39,156 bases of DNA from an uncultured Veillonella sp. (GCA_934202215.1 CAKPXR010000007.1:1-39156); one strand, 5' to 3'; positions 17,519 to 26,264 are shown, counted from the first letter of the stretch. Notes: generated from the letters alone by a model not told the origin. Program-made: numbers and translations.

Positions 17519-18538
17519 ATGAAAGACTACAAGAATATACTCATCATAAAGATGAGTTCCTTAGGTGATGTGATTCATGCATTACCTACCTTGTATGCAG
17601 TGCGTAAAAATTGGCCTAATGCGCATATTACATGGGCTATTCATGAACAATTTGCTAGCCTCCTGCCTGGTACACCATGGGTAGATGATGTAATCATTAT
17701 CGACAAGAAACAACTTAAAAAGCCTGCCTATCTATGGCAATTACGTAAGGAGTTACACAGTCGTCACTTTGATATGACATTAGACTTACAATGTATTGCA
17801 AAGAGCGCCATTGTATCTTTACTATCTGGGGCTCCTGAGAAATATGGTTACTGGGAGCTTCGGGAAGGTAGTAATTTAGTCAATAAAGCACTAGTAGGTG
17901 AGCATAAATACGAGCATGTCATTGAACGCTATTTAGATACTGTTCGAGAGCTCGGTGGTGAGGTAGATAGTATAGAATTTCCTATGCCTGCCTACGTAGA
18001 TGCTGAGAAGTCCGTAAAAGAGAAGTTAGCATGTCATGGTGTTGACGAAGATTATATAGTTGTTGTACCTGGTGCTCGCTGGATTATTAAGGAATGGCCT
18101 CTCCTTAATTTTGGAGAGCTATGTATCCGTTTATGTGCATCTGGTAAAAAAGTTGTTATTGCTGGTGCTCCTGATGATGCAGAAAAAGGAGCTTTCATAG
18201 AGAACTATGTAAAAAATAAGAATCTCGTCAATTTAGTAGGATCTACATCGATGCCAGAATTGATTGAGTTGATTCGACATTGTGAAATTTTTATCAGTGC
18301 TGATACGGGTCCTTTGCATATTGCAAATGCTCTTAAGCGCCCTTTGATTGCATTATTTGGAACTACATCTCCAAAACGAACTGGTCCATACGGAGGCAGT
18401 CATGTACATCTTATTATTTCACCTACTTCAAAGGCTACGCCTGAGCAGCCTCTGGTAGATGATCCAGATTGTATGGCTCAAATTCCAGTGGATGCAGTAT
18501 GGTCAGTATATGAACAAGTACTTGGAAAGGAACTGTAA
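17519..18538 (+). CDS. Lipopolysaccharide heptosyltransferase, GT9 family (WaaC-like)
   Basis: 339 residues of the GT9 GT-B fold. It has the WaaC-like N-terminal acceptor loop KMSSLGDVIHALP near residue 11, the ADP-heptose-binding segments PGARWIIKEWP near 184 and SADTGPLHIANA near 262, and LFGTTSPKRTGPYG near 279. It would add the first L-glycero-D-manno-heptose to Kdo in the inner core on the cytoplasmic face. GTG at 17495 is in frame, but GGGAGG at 17509-17514 supports ATG at 17519. It is joined to the next GT9 gene by a one-base overlap. WaaC versus WaaF identity rests on motif resemblance only. Confidence 0.9.
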   Translation: MKDYKNILIIKMSSLGDVIHALPTLYAVRKNWPNAHITWAIHEQFASLLPGTPWVDDVIIIDKKQLKKPAYLWQLRKELHSRHFDMTLDLQCIAKSAIVSLLSGAPEKYGYWELREGSNLVNKALVGEHKYEHVIERYLDTVRELGGEVDSIEFPMPAYVDAEKSVKEKLACHGVDEDYIVVVPGARWIIKEWPLLNFGELCIRLCASGKKVVIAGAPDDAEKGAFIENYVKNKNLVNLVGSTSMPELIELIRHCEIFISADTGPLHIANALKRPLIALFGTTSPKRTGPYGGSHVHLIISPTSKATPEQPLVDDPDCMAQIPVDAVWSVYEQVLGKEL

Positions 18539-19578
18539 TGGAACTCGATTATAAACGCATTGTGGTCACCTTTCTTATGCATTTGGGAGATGTTATATTA
18601 ACAACTCCTTTTTTAGAAGTGCTTCGAAAAGCTGCTCCACATAGTCATATTACGTATGTAATAGATGAAAAATTACAACAAGTAATGCAATATAATCCAA
18701 ATATTGATGAACTCATTGTAGTTGATAAAAAAGGGCGTCATAATAGTATTTCCGGACTTAATGAGATTGCTCGTGAGATTAATAAAAAGGGAAAACCTGA
18801 TATCGTTATTAATTTGCATCCTAATGAGCGCACATCATATTTGGCATGGAAAATTCATGCTCCTGTTACAACGGGGATGAGCCATTTTCTATTTAGACCA
18901 TTTATGACAAAGTATACGCGCTTAGATCGTAAAACTCGTCATGCTGCAGATATGTACATCAATGTACTAGAGCAATTAGGGGTAACCGATATTTCTAATT
19001 CTGGATTACACATTGAAACCAGTGAAGCATGGCGTCGTGAGGCTCAAGAGTTTTATGCTAGCCAAGGTTTAACAGATAGTGATAAGCTCATTGGGTTTAA
19101 CATTGGTAGTGCTGTTCCTGAGAAGCGTTGGCCTGCTGAACGATTTGCTCATGTAGCAGATCACTTTGGTCATTTAGGGTATAAGACGGTATTCTTTGGT
19201 GGTCCTATGGATCTTGAAATGGTACAGCCTGTAGTGGAACACATGGAAACTAAACCAATTGTGGCGACCGGTAAATTCCAATTAGGTCCTTTAGCTGCAG
19301 CCATGAGCCGTTGTGACTTATTAATTACGAATGACTCGGGTCCAATGCATGTAGCGATTAGTCAACATGTGCCAATCGTGGCACTTTACGGACCATCTAA
19401 TCCATTCTTTTATGGTCCATATCAAGCGCATGCTATCGTTCTTGAAACGATGGATTCATACGAGATTGGTAAAAGTATGAAACAAATTATTAAAGAAGGA
19501 AATTATAAAGGCTTGTCCGTAATTTCTGAAGAACAGGTTATTAAAGCAGCGGAAACATTGCTTTCAGAATCGAAATAA
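18538..19578 (+). CDS. Lipopolysaccharide heptosyltransferase, GT9 family (WaaF/WaaQ-like)
   Basis: 346 residues, a second GT9 heptosyltransferase. The acceptor loop reads TFLMHLGDVILTTPFLEVLRK near residue 11. The donor site is formed by NIGSAVPEKRWPAERFA near 183, TNDSGPMHVAISQ near 264 and ALYGPSNPFFYGPY near 284. It is diverged from its neighbour, so the pair probably adds two successive heptoses. ATG overlaps the stop of the previous gene (TAATG). Confidence 0.9.
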   Translation: MELDYKRIVVTFLMHLGDVILTTPFLEVLRKAAPHSHITYVIDEKLQQVMQYNPNIDELIVVDKKGRHNSISGLNEIAREINKKGKPDIVINLHPNERTSYLAWKIHAPVTTGMSHFLFRPFMTKYTRLDRKTRHAADMYINVLEQLGVTDISNSGLHIETSEAWRREAQEFYASQGLTDSDKLIGFNIGSAVPEKRWPAERFAHVADHFGHLGYKTVFFGGPMDLEMVQPVVEHMETKPIVATGKFQLGPLAAAMSRCDLLITNDSGPMHVAISQHVPIVALYGPSNPFFYGPYQAHAIVLETMDSYEIGKSMKQIIKEGNYKGLSVISEEQVIKAAETLLSESK

Positions 19579-19582
19579 ACAT

Positions 19583-20566
19583 ATGAATTATATTGTATTT
19601 GATTTAGAGTGGAATCAACCCTATAGTAATGACATTAGCTTTATGAAGCGTACCAAAATGCCGTTAACAGGGGAAATCATTCAAATCGGAGCGGTAAAAC
19701 TGAATGAACGGATGGACATTGTAGATCATTTTACAATGTTCGTAAAACCACAATATCTGCCACGGATGCACAAACATATCCGTGAATTGACAGGTATTAC
19801 ATCTCGAGAACTCGATCATGGTGTACCATTTAAGACTGTTATGCAGTACTTTCAAAATTGGTGTGGTGATGAGTATATACTGTTATCTTGGGGATCTGAT
19901 GACATACTCATATTGCGTGAAAACTTGATGCTTCATAGGATGAAAGCGTTATCCTATGATCAATGGGTTGATGCACAGATGATCTATGCCTATCAACGGT
20001 ATGGTACGAGTCAACAGTATTCTGTAGCTCATGCCATGGAGGACCTCAATATATCAACGGAGCATTTATCAGCTCATAATGCACTACATGACTCTGTATT
20101 TACGGCACATATATGTCAAAAGTTAGATATACCACAAGGTATCTTACATTATGATCAAATTCGAAAGGAAAGCAGTAATCCTTTCTTATATCCACCGATT
20201 TTGACATTTTTTATGTATGAAAATTTTCCTGAGAAGAAACGTATCGTTCATGATAGACGTGTTCGATTATCGTTCTGTCCATATTGTCAGACACGGTTAG
20301 AAATGACTAGGCCAGAACGCTTGCAAGGGGATAAGCATCTCGCTATCGGCATTTGCCCGAAACATGGCGATTTTGCAGTGCAACTTAAAGTTGGAAAATA
20401 TACGATTAAGTCCGGTAGTACCAAATTCTACGTTACAAAGGTATTAACCCATTGTACGGACGAAATTCGTTCTCTATATATTCAGAAGTCTGAAATCAAT
20501 CGAGAAAAAGAGCGAAAATATTTAGAATTTCGCAAGGCGGAACTTGAAAAGGACCGCCAAAAATAA
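19583..20566 (+). CDS. DEDDh 3'-5' exonuclease with C-terminal zinc-ribbon-like region (KapD-like)
   Basis: 327 residues. Residues about 1-180 form a DnaQ-type DEDDh exonuclease: FDLEW with D7 and E9, the WGSDD segment near 104, and SAHNALHDS near 160 with the catalytic His and Asp. The rest contains CPYC near residue 232 and CPKH near 257, a possible zinc-binding knuckle, and a basic, charged C-terminal helix. Similar proteins are annotated as KapD-like or sporulation-inhibitor exonucleases; target (RNA or DNA) is unknown. It starts four bases after the heptosyltransferase stop with no clear Shine-Dalgarno, so translation may rely on coupling. Confidence 0.85.
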   Translation: MNYIVFDLEWNQPYSNDISFMKRTKMPLTGEIIQIGAVKLNERMDIVDHFTMFVKPQYLPRMHKHIRELTGITSRELDHGVPFKTVMQYFQNWCGDEYILLSWGSDDILILRENLMLHRMKALSYDQWVDAQMIYAYQRYGTSQQYSVAHAMEDLNISTEHLSAHNALHDSVFTAHICQKLDIPQGILHYDQIRKESSNPFLYPPILTFFMYENFPEKKRIVHDRRVRLSFCPYCQTRLEMTRPERLQGDKHLAIGICPKHGDFAVQLKVGKYTIKSGSTKFYVTKVLTHCTDEIRSLYIQKSEINREKERKYLEFRKAELEKDRQK

Positions 20567-20578
20567 TTTTGTTAATGC

Positions 20579-20619
20579 AAGTTCATAGTGATAGATCTGA
20601 AATAGTTTGACTATGAGCT
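20579..20619 (+). promoter_or_regulatory. Inverted repeat between the exonuclease and M18 aminopeptidase genes
   Basis: AAGTTCATAGT (20579-20589) pairs with ACTATGAGCTT (20609-20619) with one mismatch; loop about 19 bases. There is no T-tract, so it is a weak terminator or an mRNA-processing/leader structure. Confidence 0.35.
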
Positions 20620-20636
20620 TATAGAAAGGATAGATT

Positions 20637-22028
20637 ATGGAACGTAAATATGCTTGGCATAATTATGATGATGCCACAATGGAAAAGGTATATGCCTTAA
20701 GTGATACATATCGCCAATTTTTAGATAATGGTAAAACAGAACGTGAATGCGTTGTACAAGCCGTTGAATTTGCAGAAGCAAAAGGATATGTAAACTTAAA
20801 AGATATTATTAAGTCTAATACACCAATCAAAGTGGGTGACAAGATTTATTACACACATATGGATAAATCTATTGCTTTGTTTAATATTGGTATTGATGAT
20901 ATTGAGTTAGGTATGAATATCTTAGGTGCTCATATCGACTCGCCACGTATCGATGTTAAGCAAAATCCACAATATGAGGATAGTAATCTCGTATTTTGGG
21001 ATACTCATTACTATGGGGGCATTAAAAAATACCATTGGGTTGCTATGCCCCTTGCTATTCATGGCGTTGTAGTAAAAACAGATGGTACTCGTATCAACAT
21101 TAATATTGGCGATAAGGAAAATGACCCTGTATTTTGCATTACAGATCTGTTACCTCATTTGGGACAAGAACAAATGCAAAAAAATGCTGCAAAGGTAATT
21201 GAAGGGGAAGCCCTTGATTTACTTATCGGCAGTCGTCCTGTAAAAGATGAAGACAAAGAAGGCGTTACTAAATTTATTAATAGTCTTCTTGAAAAAGAAT
21301 ATGGTTTCGTAGAACGTGATTTATTATCTGCAGAGCTTGAAATAGTACCAGCAGGCAAGGCTCGTGATATGGGCTTTGACCGTTCCATGGTTATGGCTTA
21401 TGGTCAAGATGATCGCGTATGTGCGTACACATCTTTGGTAGCTATGCTTGAAGTAGATAATGTAAAACGTACTACGTGTTGTTTGCTTGTAGATAAAGAG
21501 GAAATTGGTTCTGTGGGAGCTACTGGTATGCAATCTCGTTTCTTTGAAAACGCAGTAGCTGAAATTCTAACACTCATGGGCAAACCTAATTCTGTAAGTG
21601 TTCGACGTACATTGGAAAACTCTCGTATGTTATCTTCAGATGTTAGTGCTGGATATGACCCATTATATGCATCTGCGTTCGAAAAGAAAAATGCATCTTA
21701 CCTAGGTATGGGGGTTGTATTTAATAAATTTACAGGTTCTCGAGGAAAATCTGGTTCTAATGATGCCAATGCTGAATATATGGGTTTTATTCGTCGTGTT
21801 ATGGAAGCTAACAATGTAACATATCAAACAGCTGAACTTGGTAAAGTTGACCTTGGTGGTGGTGGTACCATTGCATATATCATGGCCTTATATGGTATGA
21901 ATGTTATCGACTGTGGTGTGGCTGTACTTAGTATGCATGCTCCATGGGAGATTACATCTAAGGCGGATATTTATGAGGCTAAACAATGCTACGTTGCATT
22001 CTTAAATGCAGCTGATGAAACAATCTAA
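20637..22028 (+). CDS. M18-family aminopeptidase (aminopeptidase 1, ApeA-like)
   Basis: 463 residues, a zinc aminopeptidase of family M18, in the longer subfamily found in many anaerobic Firmicutes. Zinc and catalytic residues lie in GAHIDSPRID (H99, D101), VDKEEIGSVGATGMQSR near 286, LSSDVSAGYDP near 333, and the C-terminal SMHAPWEITSKADIYE near 429. GAAAGGA precedes the ATG by eight bases. It differs strongly from the 448-residue M18 enzyme at 7120, so they probably cover different peptide sets. Confidence 0.93.
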   Translation: MERKYAWHNYDDATMEKVYALSDTYRQFLDNGKTERECVVQAVEFAEAKGYVNLKDIIKSNTPIKVGDKIYYTHMDKSIALFNIGIDDIELGMNILGAHIDSPRIDVKQNPQYEDSNLVFWDTHYYGGIKKYHWVAMPLAIHGVVVKTDGTRININIGDKENDPVFCITDLLPHLGQEQMQKNAAKVIEGEALDLLIGSRPVKDEDKEGVTKFINSLLEKEYGFVERDLLSAELEIVPAGKARDMGFDRSMVMAYGQDDRVCAYTSLVAMLEVDNVKRTTCCLLVDKEEIGSVGATGMQSRFFENAVAEILTLMGKPNSVSVRRTLENSRMLSSDVSAGYDPLYASAFEKKNASYLGMGVVFNKFTGSRGKSGSNDANAEYMGFIRRVMEANNVTYQTAELGKVDLGGGGTIAYIMALYGMNVIDCGVAVLSMHAPWEITSKADIYEAKQCYVAFLNAADETI

Positions 22029-22035
22029 ATTAATG

Positions 22036-22060
22036 GGGCTTTCACTAATAGTGAAAGTCC
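22036..22060 (+). other. Intercistronic hairpin
   Basis: GGGCTTTCACT (22036-22046) pairs with AGTGAAAGTCC (22050-22060), loop AAT, one G:U pair. No T-tract follows, so it may be an mRNA stabiliser or a weak attenuator before the small unknown gene. Confidence 0.6.
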
Positions 22061-22078
22061 ATTCTATGTGAGGTATAT

Positions 22079-22456
22079 ATGAATCAGACAGAATTGGGTG
22101 CAGCTATAGAGGCTGCAAAAGGAGAGACCACAGAGGTTAAGACTGTTAAAGTCGATATATTTGATATTCCCGAGACAAAGGTAGACGAGTATATTGCTAA
22201 TCGTGAAGAGGTAGCTGAAGCTGCCATACAGGTAATGAAGCCTTACTGTGTAACGGTAAAACGGGAAACCTTAGATCCTGAAGAAGGGGAAGCTGTAGTT
22301 GGTTATTATGTAACAGGTGAAATATTAATGTGTGTTATTCTAGATCCATTTGAAGTACCTGTTATGAAGGTAGCACTTGATAAAGGGACTCTCAAAGAGT
22401 ACATCTTAGCCGCTAATGATTTAACGATAGATATGTTAGCATCTTTAGATACATAA
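22079..22456 (+). CDS. Small acidic protein of unknown function
   Basis: 125 residues that I do not recognise. It is strongly acidic (many Glu and Asp), has no membrane segment or signal peptide, and only two cysteines, which are far apart. A possible alpha/beta arrangement: a charged N-terminal segment, a central helix near residues 38-55 (YIANREEVAEAAIQVM), a strand-rich part with YYVTGEILMCVILDPF near 81-96, and a C-terminal helical tail. GAGG precedes the ATG by six to seven bases, supporting the start. It follows the M18 aminopeptidase gene by 50 bases with a hairpin between, and precedes the ABC operon promoter. Confidence 0.75.
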   Translation: MNQTELGAAIEAAKGETTEVKTVKVDIFDIPETKVDEYIANREEVAEAAIQVMKPYCVTVKRETLDPEEGEAVVGYYVTGEILMCVILDPFEVPVMKVALDKGTLKEYILAANDLTIDMLASLDT

Positions 22457-22514
22457 TAGGATTTCTAATCTTACTGTGTTTTAAATATAGTAAATTATAA
22501 AATACTTTACTCTG

Positions 22515-22548
22515 CTACATTGATGTAGTGGATAAATTTGTTTATAAT
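22515..22548 (+). promoter_or_regulatory. Promoter with overlapping palindromic operator for the ABC importer operon
   Basis: TTGATG (22520-22525) and TATAAT (22543-22548) with a 17-base spacer form a near-consensus promoter. CTACATTGATGTAG at 22515-22528 is an inverted repeat with 6-bp arms that covers the whole -35 element, the position expected of a repressor operator. A second weak repeat, AGTAAA (22489-22494) with TTTACT (22506-22511), lies just upstream. Confidence 0.75.
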
Positions 22549-22586
22549 AAAAGTATTATTATTTTGCATATAGGAAGGAAATCCCC

Positions 22587-23564
22587 ATGAATTTGAAAAA
22601 AAGTATTGCCCTAGCGCTAACGGCGGCAGCTCTAATGGCTTTTGCGGGTTGTGGCACAAACGGAACAACATCAAATGGTGAATACAAGGTTGGCGTAGTA
22701 CAACTTGTAGAACATCCTGCACTAGATGCGGCAAATAAAGGTTTTGTTGAGGCTCTTAAAGAAAAAGGTTTAGCTGATAAAATTACTTTTGATCAACAAA
22801 ATGCTCAAGCTGATCAATCTAATTTGAATAGTATTGCTCAGCGCTTTGTATCTGATCGTAAAACCTTAATTCTAGCAATTGCAACGCCTGCGGCTCAATC
22901 TATGGCGAATGCAACTCATGATATTCCAATCTTGGGTACTGCAATCACCGATTACGAAGCAGCTAAACTTGTTAAATCTAATGAACATCCAGGCGGTAAT
23001 GTATCTGGTACGTCTGATATGAACCCTGTAGAACAACAAGTGGATTTAATTTTACAAGTATTGCCTAATGCAAAAACAATTGGCACTATTTATAGTTCTA
23101 GTGAAGTAAATTCTCAAATTCAAGTTGAGAAAATGAAAGCTTATGCAGCAACAAAAGGTGTTAAGGTTGAAGAGGTTACTGTTTCTAACGTAAATGATAT
23201 TCAACAAGCAGCACAAAATCTTGTTTCTCAACGTGTAGATGCGATTTATGTACCAACAGATAATGTAGTAGCTTCTGCTATGAGTAATCTTGTAGCAATT
23301 ACCGACCCAGCAAAAATTCCTGTATTTGGCGGTGAAGATAACCATGTAAAAGGTGGTGCCGTAATGTCTTTGTCTGTAGATTATTACAAACTTGGATACC
23401 AAACAGGTTTAATGGCAGCTAAAATTTTAACTGGTGAAGCTAAAATCGAGGATATGCCTATTGAAATGCAAAAAGAATTTAAATTAGTTGTTAATAAAGA
23501 TAAATTACAAAAATTGGGCATCACATTACCAGAAGAATTGATGAACAAAGCAACTATGATTTAA
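22587..23564 (+). CDS. ABC importer substrate-binding lipoprotein 1 (TrpX-like)
   Basis: 325 residues of the ABC_sub_bind family, to which the tryptophan-binding TrpX proteins belong. A signal peptide ends at a lipobox with lipidation cysteine C22 (MAFAGC). The mature protein has a type I periplasmic fold, with QLVEHPALDAANKGF near 37, an AIATPAAQSMAN segment near 94, and GTSDMNPVEQQVD near 140. It is a paralogue of the next gene. GGAAGGA precedes the ATG. It would capture the substrate outside the cytoplasmic membrane for the permease and ATPase encoded downstream. Tryptophan or another aromatic compound is likely by family, but unproven. Confidence 0.9.
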   Translation: MNLKKSIALALTAAALMAFAGCGTNGTTSNGEYKVGVVQLVEHPALDAANKGFVEALKEKGLADKITFDQQNAQADQSNLNSIAQRFVSDRKTLILAIATPAAQSMANATHDIPILGTAITDYEAAKLVKSNEHPGGNVSGTSDMNPVEQQVDLILQVLPNAKTIGTIYSSSEVNSQIQVEKMKAYAATKGVKVEEVTVSNVNDIQQAAQNLVSQRVDAIYVPTDNVVASAMSNLVAITDPAKIPVFGGEDNHVKGGAVMSLSVDYYKLGYQTGLMAAKILTGEAKIEDMPIEMQKEFKLVVNKDKLQKLGITLPEELMNKATMI

Positions 23565-23588
23565 TAAAAAACTGGTAAGGAGTTACAT

Positions 23589-24569
23589 ATGAACTGGAAA
23601 AAAGGTATTGTAGTAGCACTTAGTGCTATTTCTATTATGACAATGGTAGCTGGTTGTGGTTCCAATACAGCAACTAATGAACAAAAGAAAATTGGCGTTA
23701 TTCAATTGGTAGAACATCCATCTCTTGATGCTGCTAATAAAGGCTTTGTTGAAGGTCTTGCCTCTAAAGGTTATAAAGATGGTGAAAATATTAAACTAGA
23801 TCAACAAAATGCACAAGCGGATCAATCTAATTTAAATAGTATTGCTCAACGCTTTGTATCTGATAAAAAGGATTTAGTATTAGCAATTGCAACTCCTGCA
23901 GCACAAACGATGGCTAATGCATCTCATGATATTCCAATTATGGGTACTGCTATTACTGACTACGTAACAGCAAAACTTGTTCAATCTAATGAACATCCAG
24001 GTGGTAATGTATCTGGTACATCTGATATGACACCTGTAGAAAAAGAGGTTGATCTTATTATTGCATTAGTACCAAATGTAAAACGTATTGGTGCAATTTA
24101 CACATCTTCTGAAATCAATTCCCAACTACAAGTTGAAAAAATGAAAGCTTATGCAGCTACTAAAGGTATCACTGTTGTAGAAGCAACTGTTTCTAACGTA
24201 AATGATATCCAACAAGCGGCTACAAATCTTGTAAACCAAGATGTACAAGCTATTTATACACCAACTGATAATGTATTGGCATCTGCTATGGCTAACTTAG
24301 CTCAAATTACTGATGCTGCTAAAATTCCAGTATTTGCTGCTGATGAAGGGATGACAATGACTGGTGGTGTGGCAACATATTCTGTTGACTATTATAAATT
24401 AGGTTATCAAACTGGTTTAATGGCAGCTAAGATTCTATCTGGTGAAGCTAAAATTTCTGATTTAGCTATTGAAACACAAAAAGATATTAAGTTAACTGTT
24501 AATGAAGAACGTGCAAAAAAACTTGGTATTACAATTCCTGAAGCACTTCGTAAAGATATGAAACAATAG
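23589..24569 (+). CDS. ABC importer substrate-binding lipoprotein 2 (TrpX-like paralogue)
   Basis: 326 residues, clearly homologous to the preceding gene along its whole length, with long identical blocks such as VEKMKAYAATKG, SNVNDIQQAA and VDYYKLGYQTGLMAAKIL. The lipobox is MVAGC with C23. The copies differ in a region likely to line the binding cleft: GGEDNHVKGGAV in copy 1 against AADEGMTMTGGVA here (near residue 253). The 24-base gap and shared promoter indicate one operon. Two receptors feeding one permease suggests different ligands or affinities. Confidence 0.9.
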   Translation: MNWKKGIVVALSAISIMTMVAGCGSNTATNEQKKIGVIQLVEHPSLDAANKGFVEGLASKGYKDGENIKLDQQNAQADQSNLNSIAQRFVSDKKDLVLAIATPAAQTMANASHDIPIMGTAITDYVTAKLVQSNEHPGGNVSGTSDMTPVEKEVDLIIALVPNVKRIGAIYTSSEINSQLQVEKMKAYAATKGITVVEATVSNVNDIQQAATNLVNQDVQAIYTPTDNVLASAMANLAQITDAAKIPVFAADEGMTMTGGVATYSVDYYKLGYQTGLMAAKILSGEAKISDLAIETQKDIKLTVNEERAKKLGITIPEALRKDMKQ

Positions 24570-24580
24570 AGGAGATTTTA

Positions 24581-25453
24581 ATGTTAGATTTAGTGGTAGG
24601 CACCATAACAACAGGCCTTTTATGGTCTTTGTTAGCGGTGGGTGTATTCATCACCTTCCGCGTATTAGATGTGGCTGACTTAACTGTAGAAGGTACGTTC
24701 CCAATGGGGGCAGCCATTTCCGCAATTTTAATTACTAGTGGCATGAACCCAATCATTTCTATCTTGATTGCTGGTGTTGGCGGTATGGCCGCAGGTGCTG
24801 TAACAGGTTGGATTCATACAAAATTAAAGATTCCTGCATTGCTTGCTGGTATCTTAACAATGATTGCTTTATACTCCATTAATCTTCATATTATGGGGAA
24901 AGCTAACGTATCCTTGCTTCGTATGGATACAATTTATACAATTCTCGGTAGCGTATTCCACACACCAAATATGTGGTCTGCGGCTATTGTAGGGGTTATT
25001 GTTGCTGTTGTAGTATGCTTATTGTTATTTTGGTTCTTTGGTACTGAAATCGGTACAGCATTACGTGCAACAGGTGTTAACCCTCAAATGATTCGTGCTC
25101 AAGGTGTAAATACGGATAACATGATTGTTCTTGGCCTTTTGATTTCCAATGGTTTTGTTGGTATGTCTGGTGCTTTGATTGGTCAATTCCAAGGCTTTGC
25201 TGACGTAGGTATGGGGATTGGTACTATCGTAATCGGCTTGGCTTCCGTAATCATTGGTGAGGTTGTATTTGGTACAAAATCCTTTGTACAAAGCCTTATT
25301 GCTGTAGTACTTGGTTCTATCGTATATCGTATCGTTATCGCCGCTGTGCTCTATATGGGTATGCCACCAAACGATTTGAAATTATTCACTGCTATTCTTG
25401 TTGCCATTGCGCTTTCTTTGCCTACATTGAAAGCAAAATGGTTGGCTCGCTAA
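24581..25453 (+). CDS. ABC importer permease (TrpY-like)
   Basis: 290 residues, about eight to nine membrane-spanning segments, of the branched-chain amino acid/monosaccharide-type permease family (BPD_transp_2). The N-terminal GLLWSLLAVGVFITFRVLDVADLTVEG region and the cytoplasmic coupling segment GTEIGTALRATGVNPQMIRAQGV near 148 are typical. Only one permease gene is present, so the channel is presumably a homodimer. GAGG lies nine bases upstream of the ATG. Confidence 0.92.
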   Translation: MLDLVVGTITTGLLWSLLAVGVFITFRVLDVADLTVEGTFPMGAAISAILITSGMNPIISILIAGVGGMAAGAVTGWIHTKLKIPALLAGILTMIALYSINLHIMGKANVSLLRMDTIYTILGSVFHTPNMWSAAIVGVIVAVVVCLLLFWFFGTEIGTALRATGVNPQMIRAQGVNTDNMIVLGLLISNGFVGMSGALIGQFQGFADVGMGIGTIVIGLASVIIGEVVFGTKSFVQSLIAVVLGSIVYRIVIAAVLYMGMPPNDLKLFTAILVAIALSLPTLKAKWLAR

Positions 25454-25463
25454 GGAGGTCACT

Positions 25464-26261
25464 ATGTTAGAAGTAAAAAATATGGTAAAAACCTTCTTTA
25501 AAGGCACAATCAATGAAAAAACCGCGCTTCAAGGGATTGATCTTCATTTAGAAGAAGGTGATTTTTGTACTGTAATCGGCGGTAATGGTGCTGGTAAAAG
25601 TACATTATTAAATTCCATCGCTGGTGTGTTCCCCGTTGATGAAGGGTCCATCACAATCAATAATATTGATGTCACAAAAATGCCAGAATACAAACGTGCT
25701 AAATACATTGGCCGTGTATTCCAAGACCCTATGGTGGGGACTGCGGGTAACATGCAAATTGAGGAAAACTTAATCCTTGCTATGCGCCGTGGTAAAAACT
25801 TAGGCCTTAAATGGGCTTTCAAAGATAGTGAACAAGCATTCTTTAAAGAACGCCTTGCATTATTAGGTTTAGGTCTTGAAGATCGTTTATCTGCTCGTAT
25901 GGGCTTATTATCTGGTGGTCAACGTCAATCCATCACACTGTTGATGGCTACTATGCTTCGTCCTGATCTTTTATTACTTGACGAACATACGGCGGCTCTT
26001 GATCCTAAGACTGCAGAAAATGTTTTGCAATTGACGGATAAACTTGTAGCAGAACATAACTTAACAACTCTTATGATTACTCATAATATGCGTGATGCAT
26101 TGCGCTTTGGTAATCGACTCATCATGATGGATGCTGGTCGCATTATCTATGATGTAAAAGGGGAAGAAAAGAAAAAATTAACAGTTGCTGACTTATTACA
26201 AAAATTCGAAGTAGCTGGAGAAAATGCATTGAGTGACCGCATGGTGCTTGGTGCAAAATAA
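25464..26261 (+). CDS. ABC importer ATP-binding protein (TrpZ-like)
   Basis: 265 residues of ABC ATPase: Walker A GGNGAGKST at 39-47, Q-loop RVFQDPM near 88, signature LSGGQRQ near 151, Walker B LLLLDEH near 171, and a switch histidine in MITHNMRD near 203. It powers the permease encoded just upstream. The gap is ten bases and AAGGAGG provides the ribosome binding site. The operon ends in a terminator directly behind it. Confidence 0.93.
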   Translation: MLEVKNMVKTFFKGTINEKTALQGIDLHLEEGDFCTVIGGNGAGKSTLLNSIAGVFPVDEGSITINNIDVTKMPEYKRAKYIGRVFQDPMVGTAGNMQIEENLILAMRRGKNLGLKWAFKDSEQAFFKERLALLGLGLEDRLSARMGLLSGGQRQSITLLMATMLRPDLLLLDEHTAALDPKTAENVLQLTDKLVAEHNLTTLMITHNMRDALRFGNRLIMMDAGRIIYDVKGEEKKKLTVADLLQKFEVAGENALSDRMVLGAK

Positions 26262-26264
26262 TAG

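Noticed and set aside
22457..22586. T-box before the TrpX-like importer
   Set aside because: The promoter at 22520-22548 leaves about 30 bases of leader; no specifier or antiterminator structure fits.
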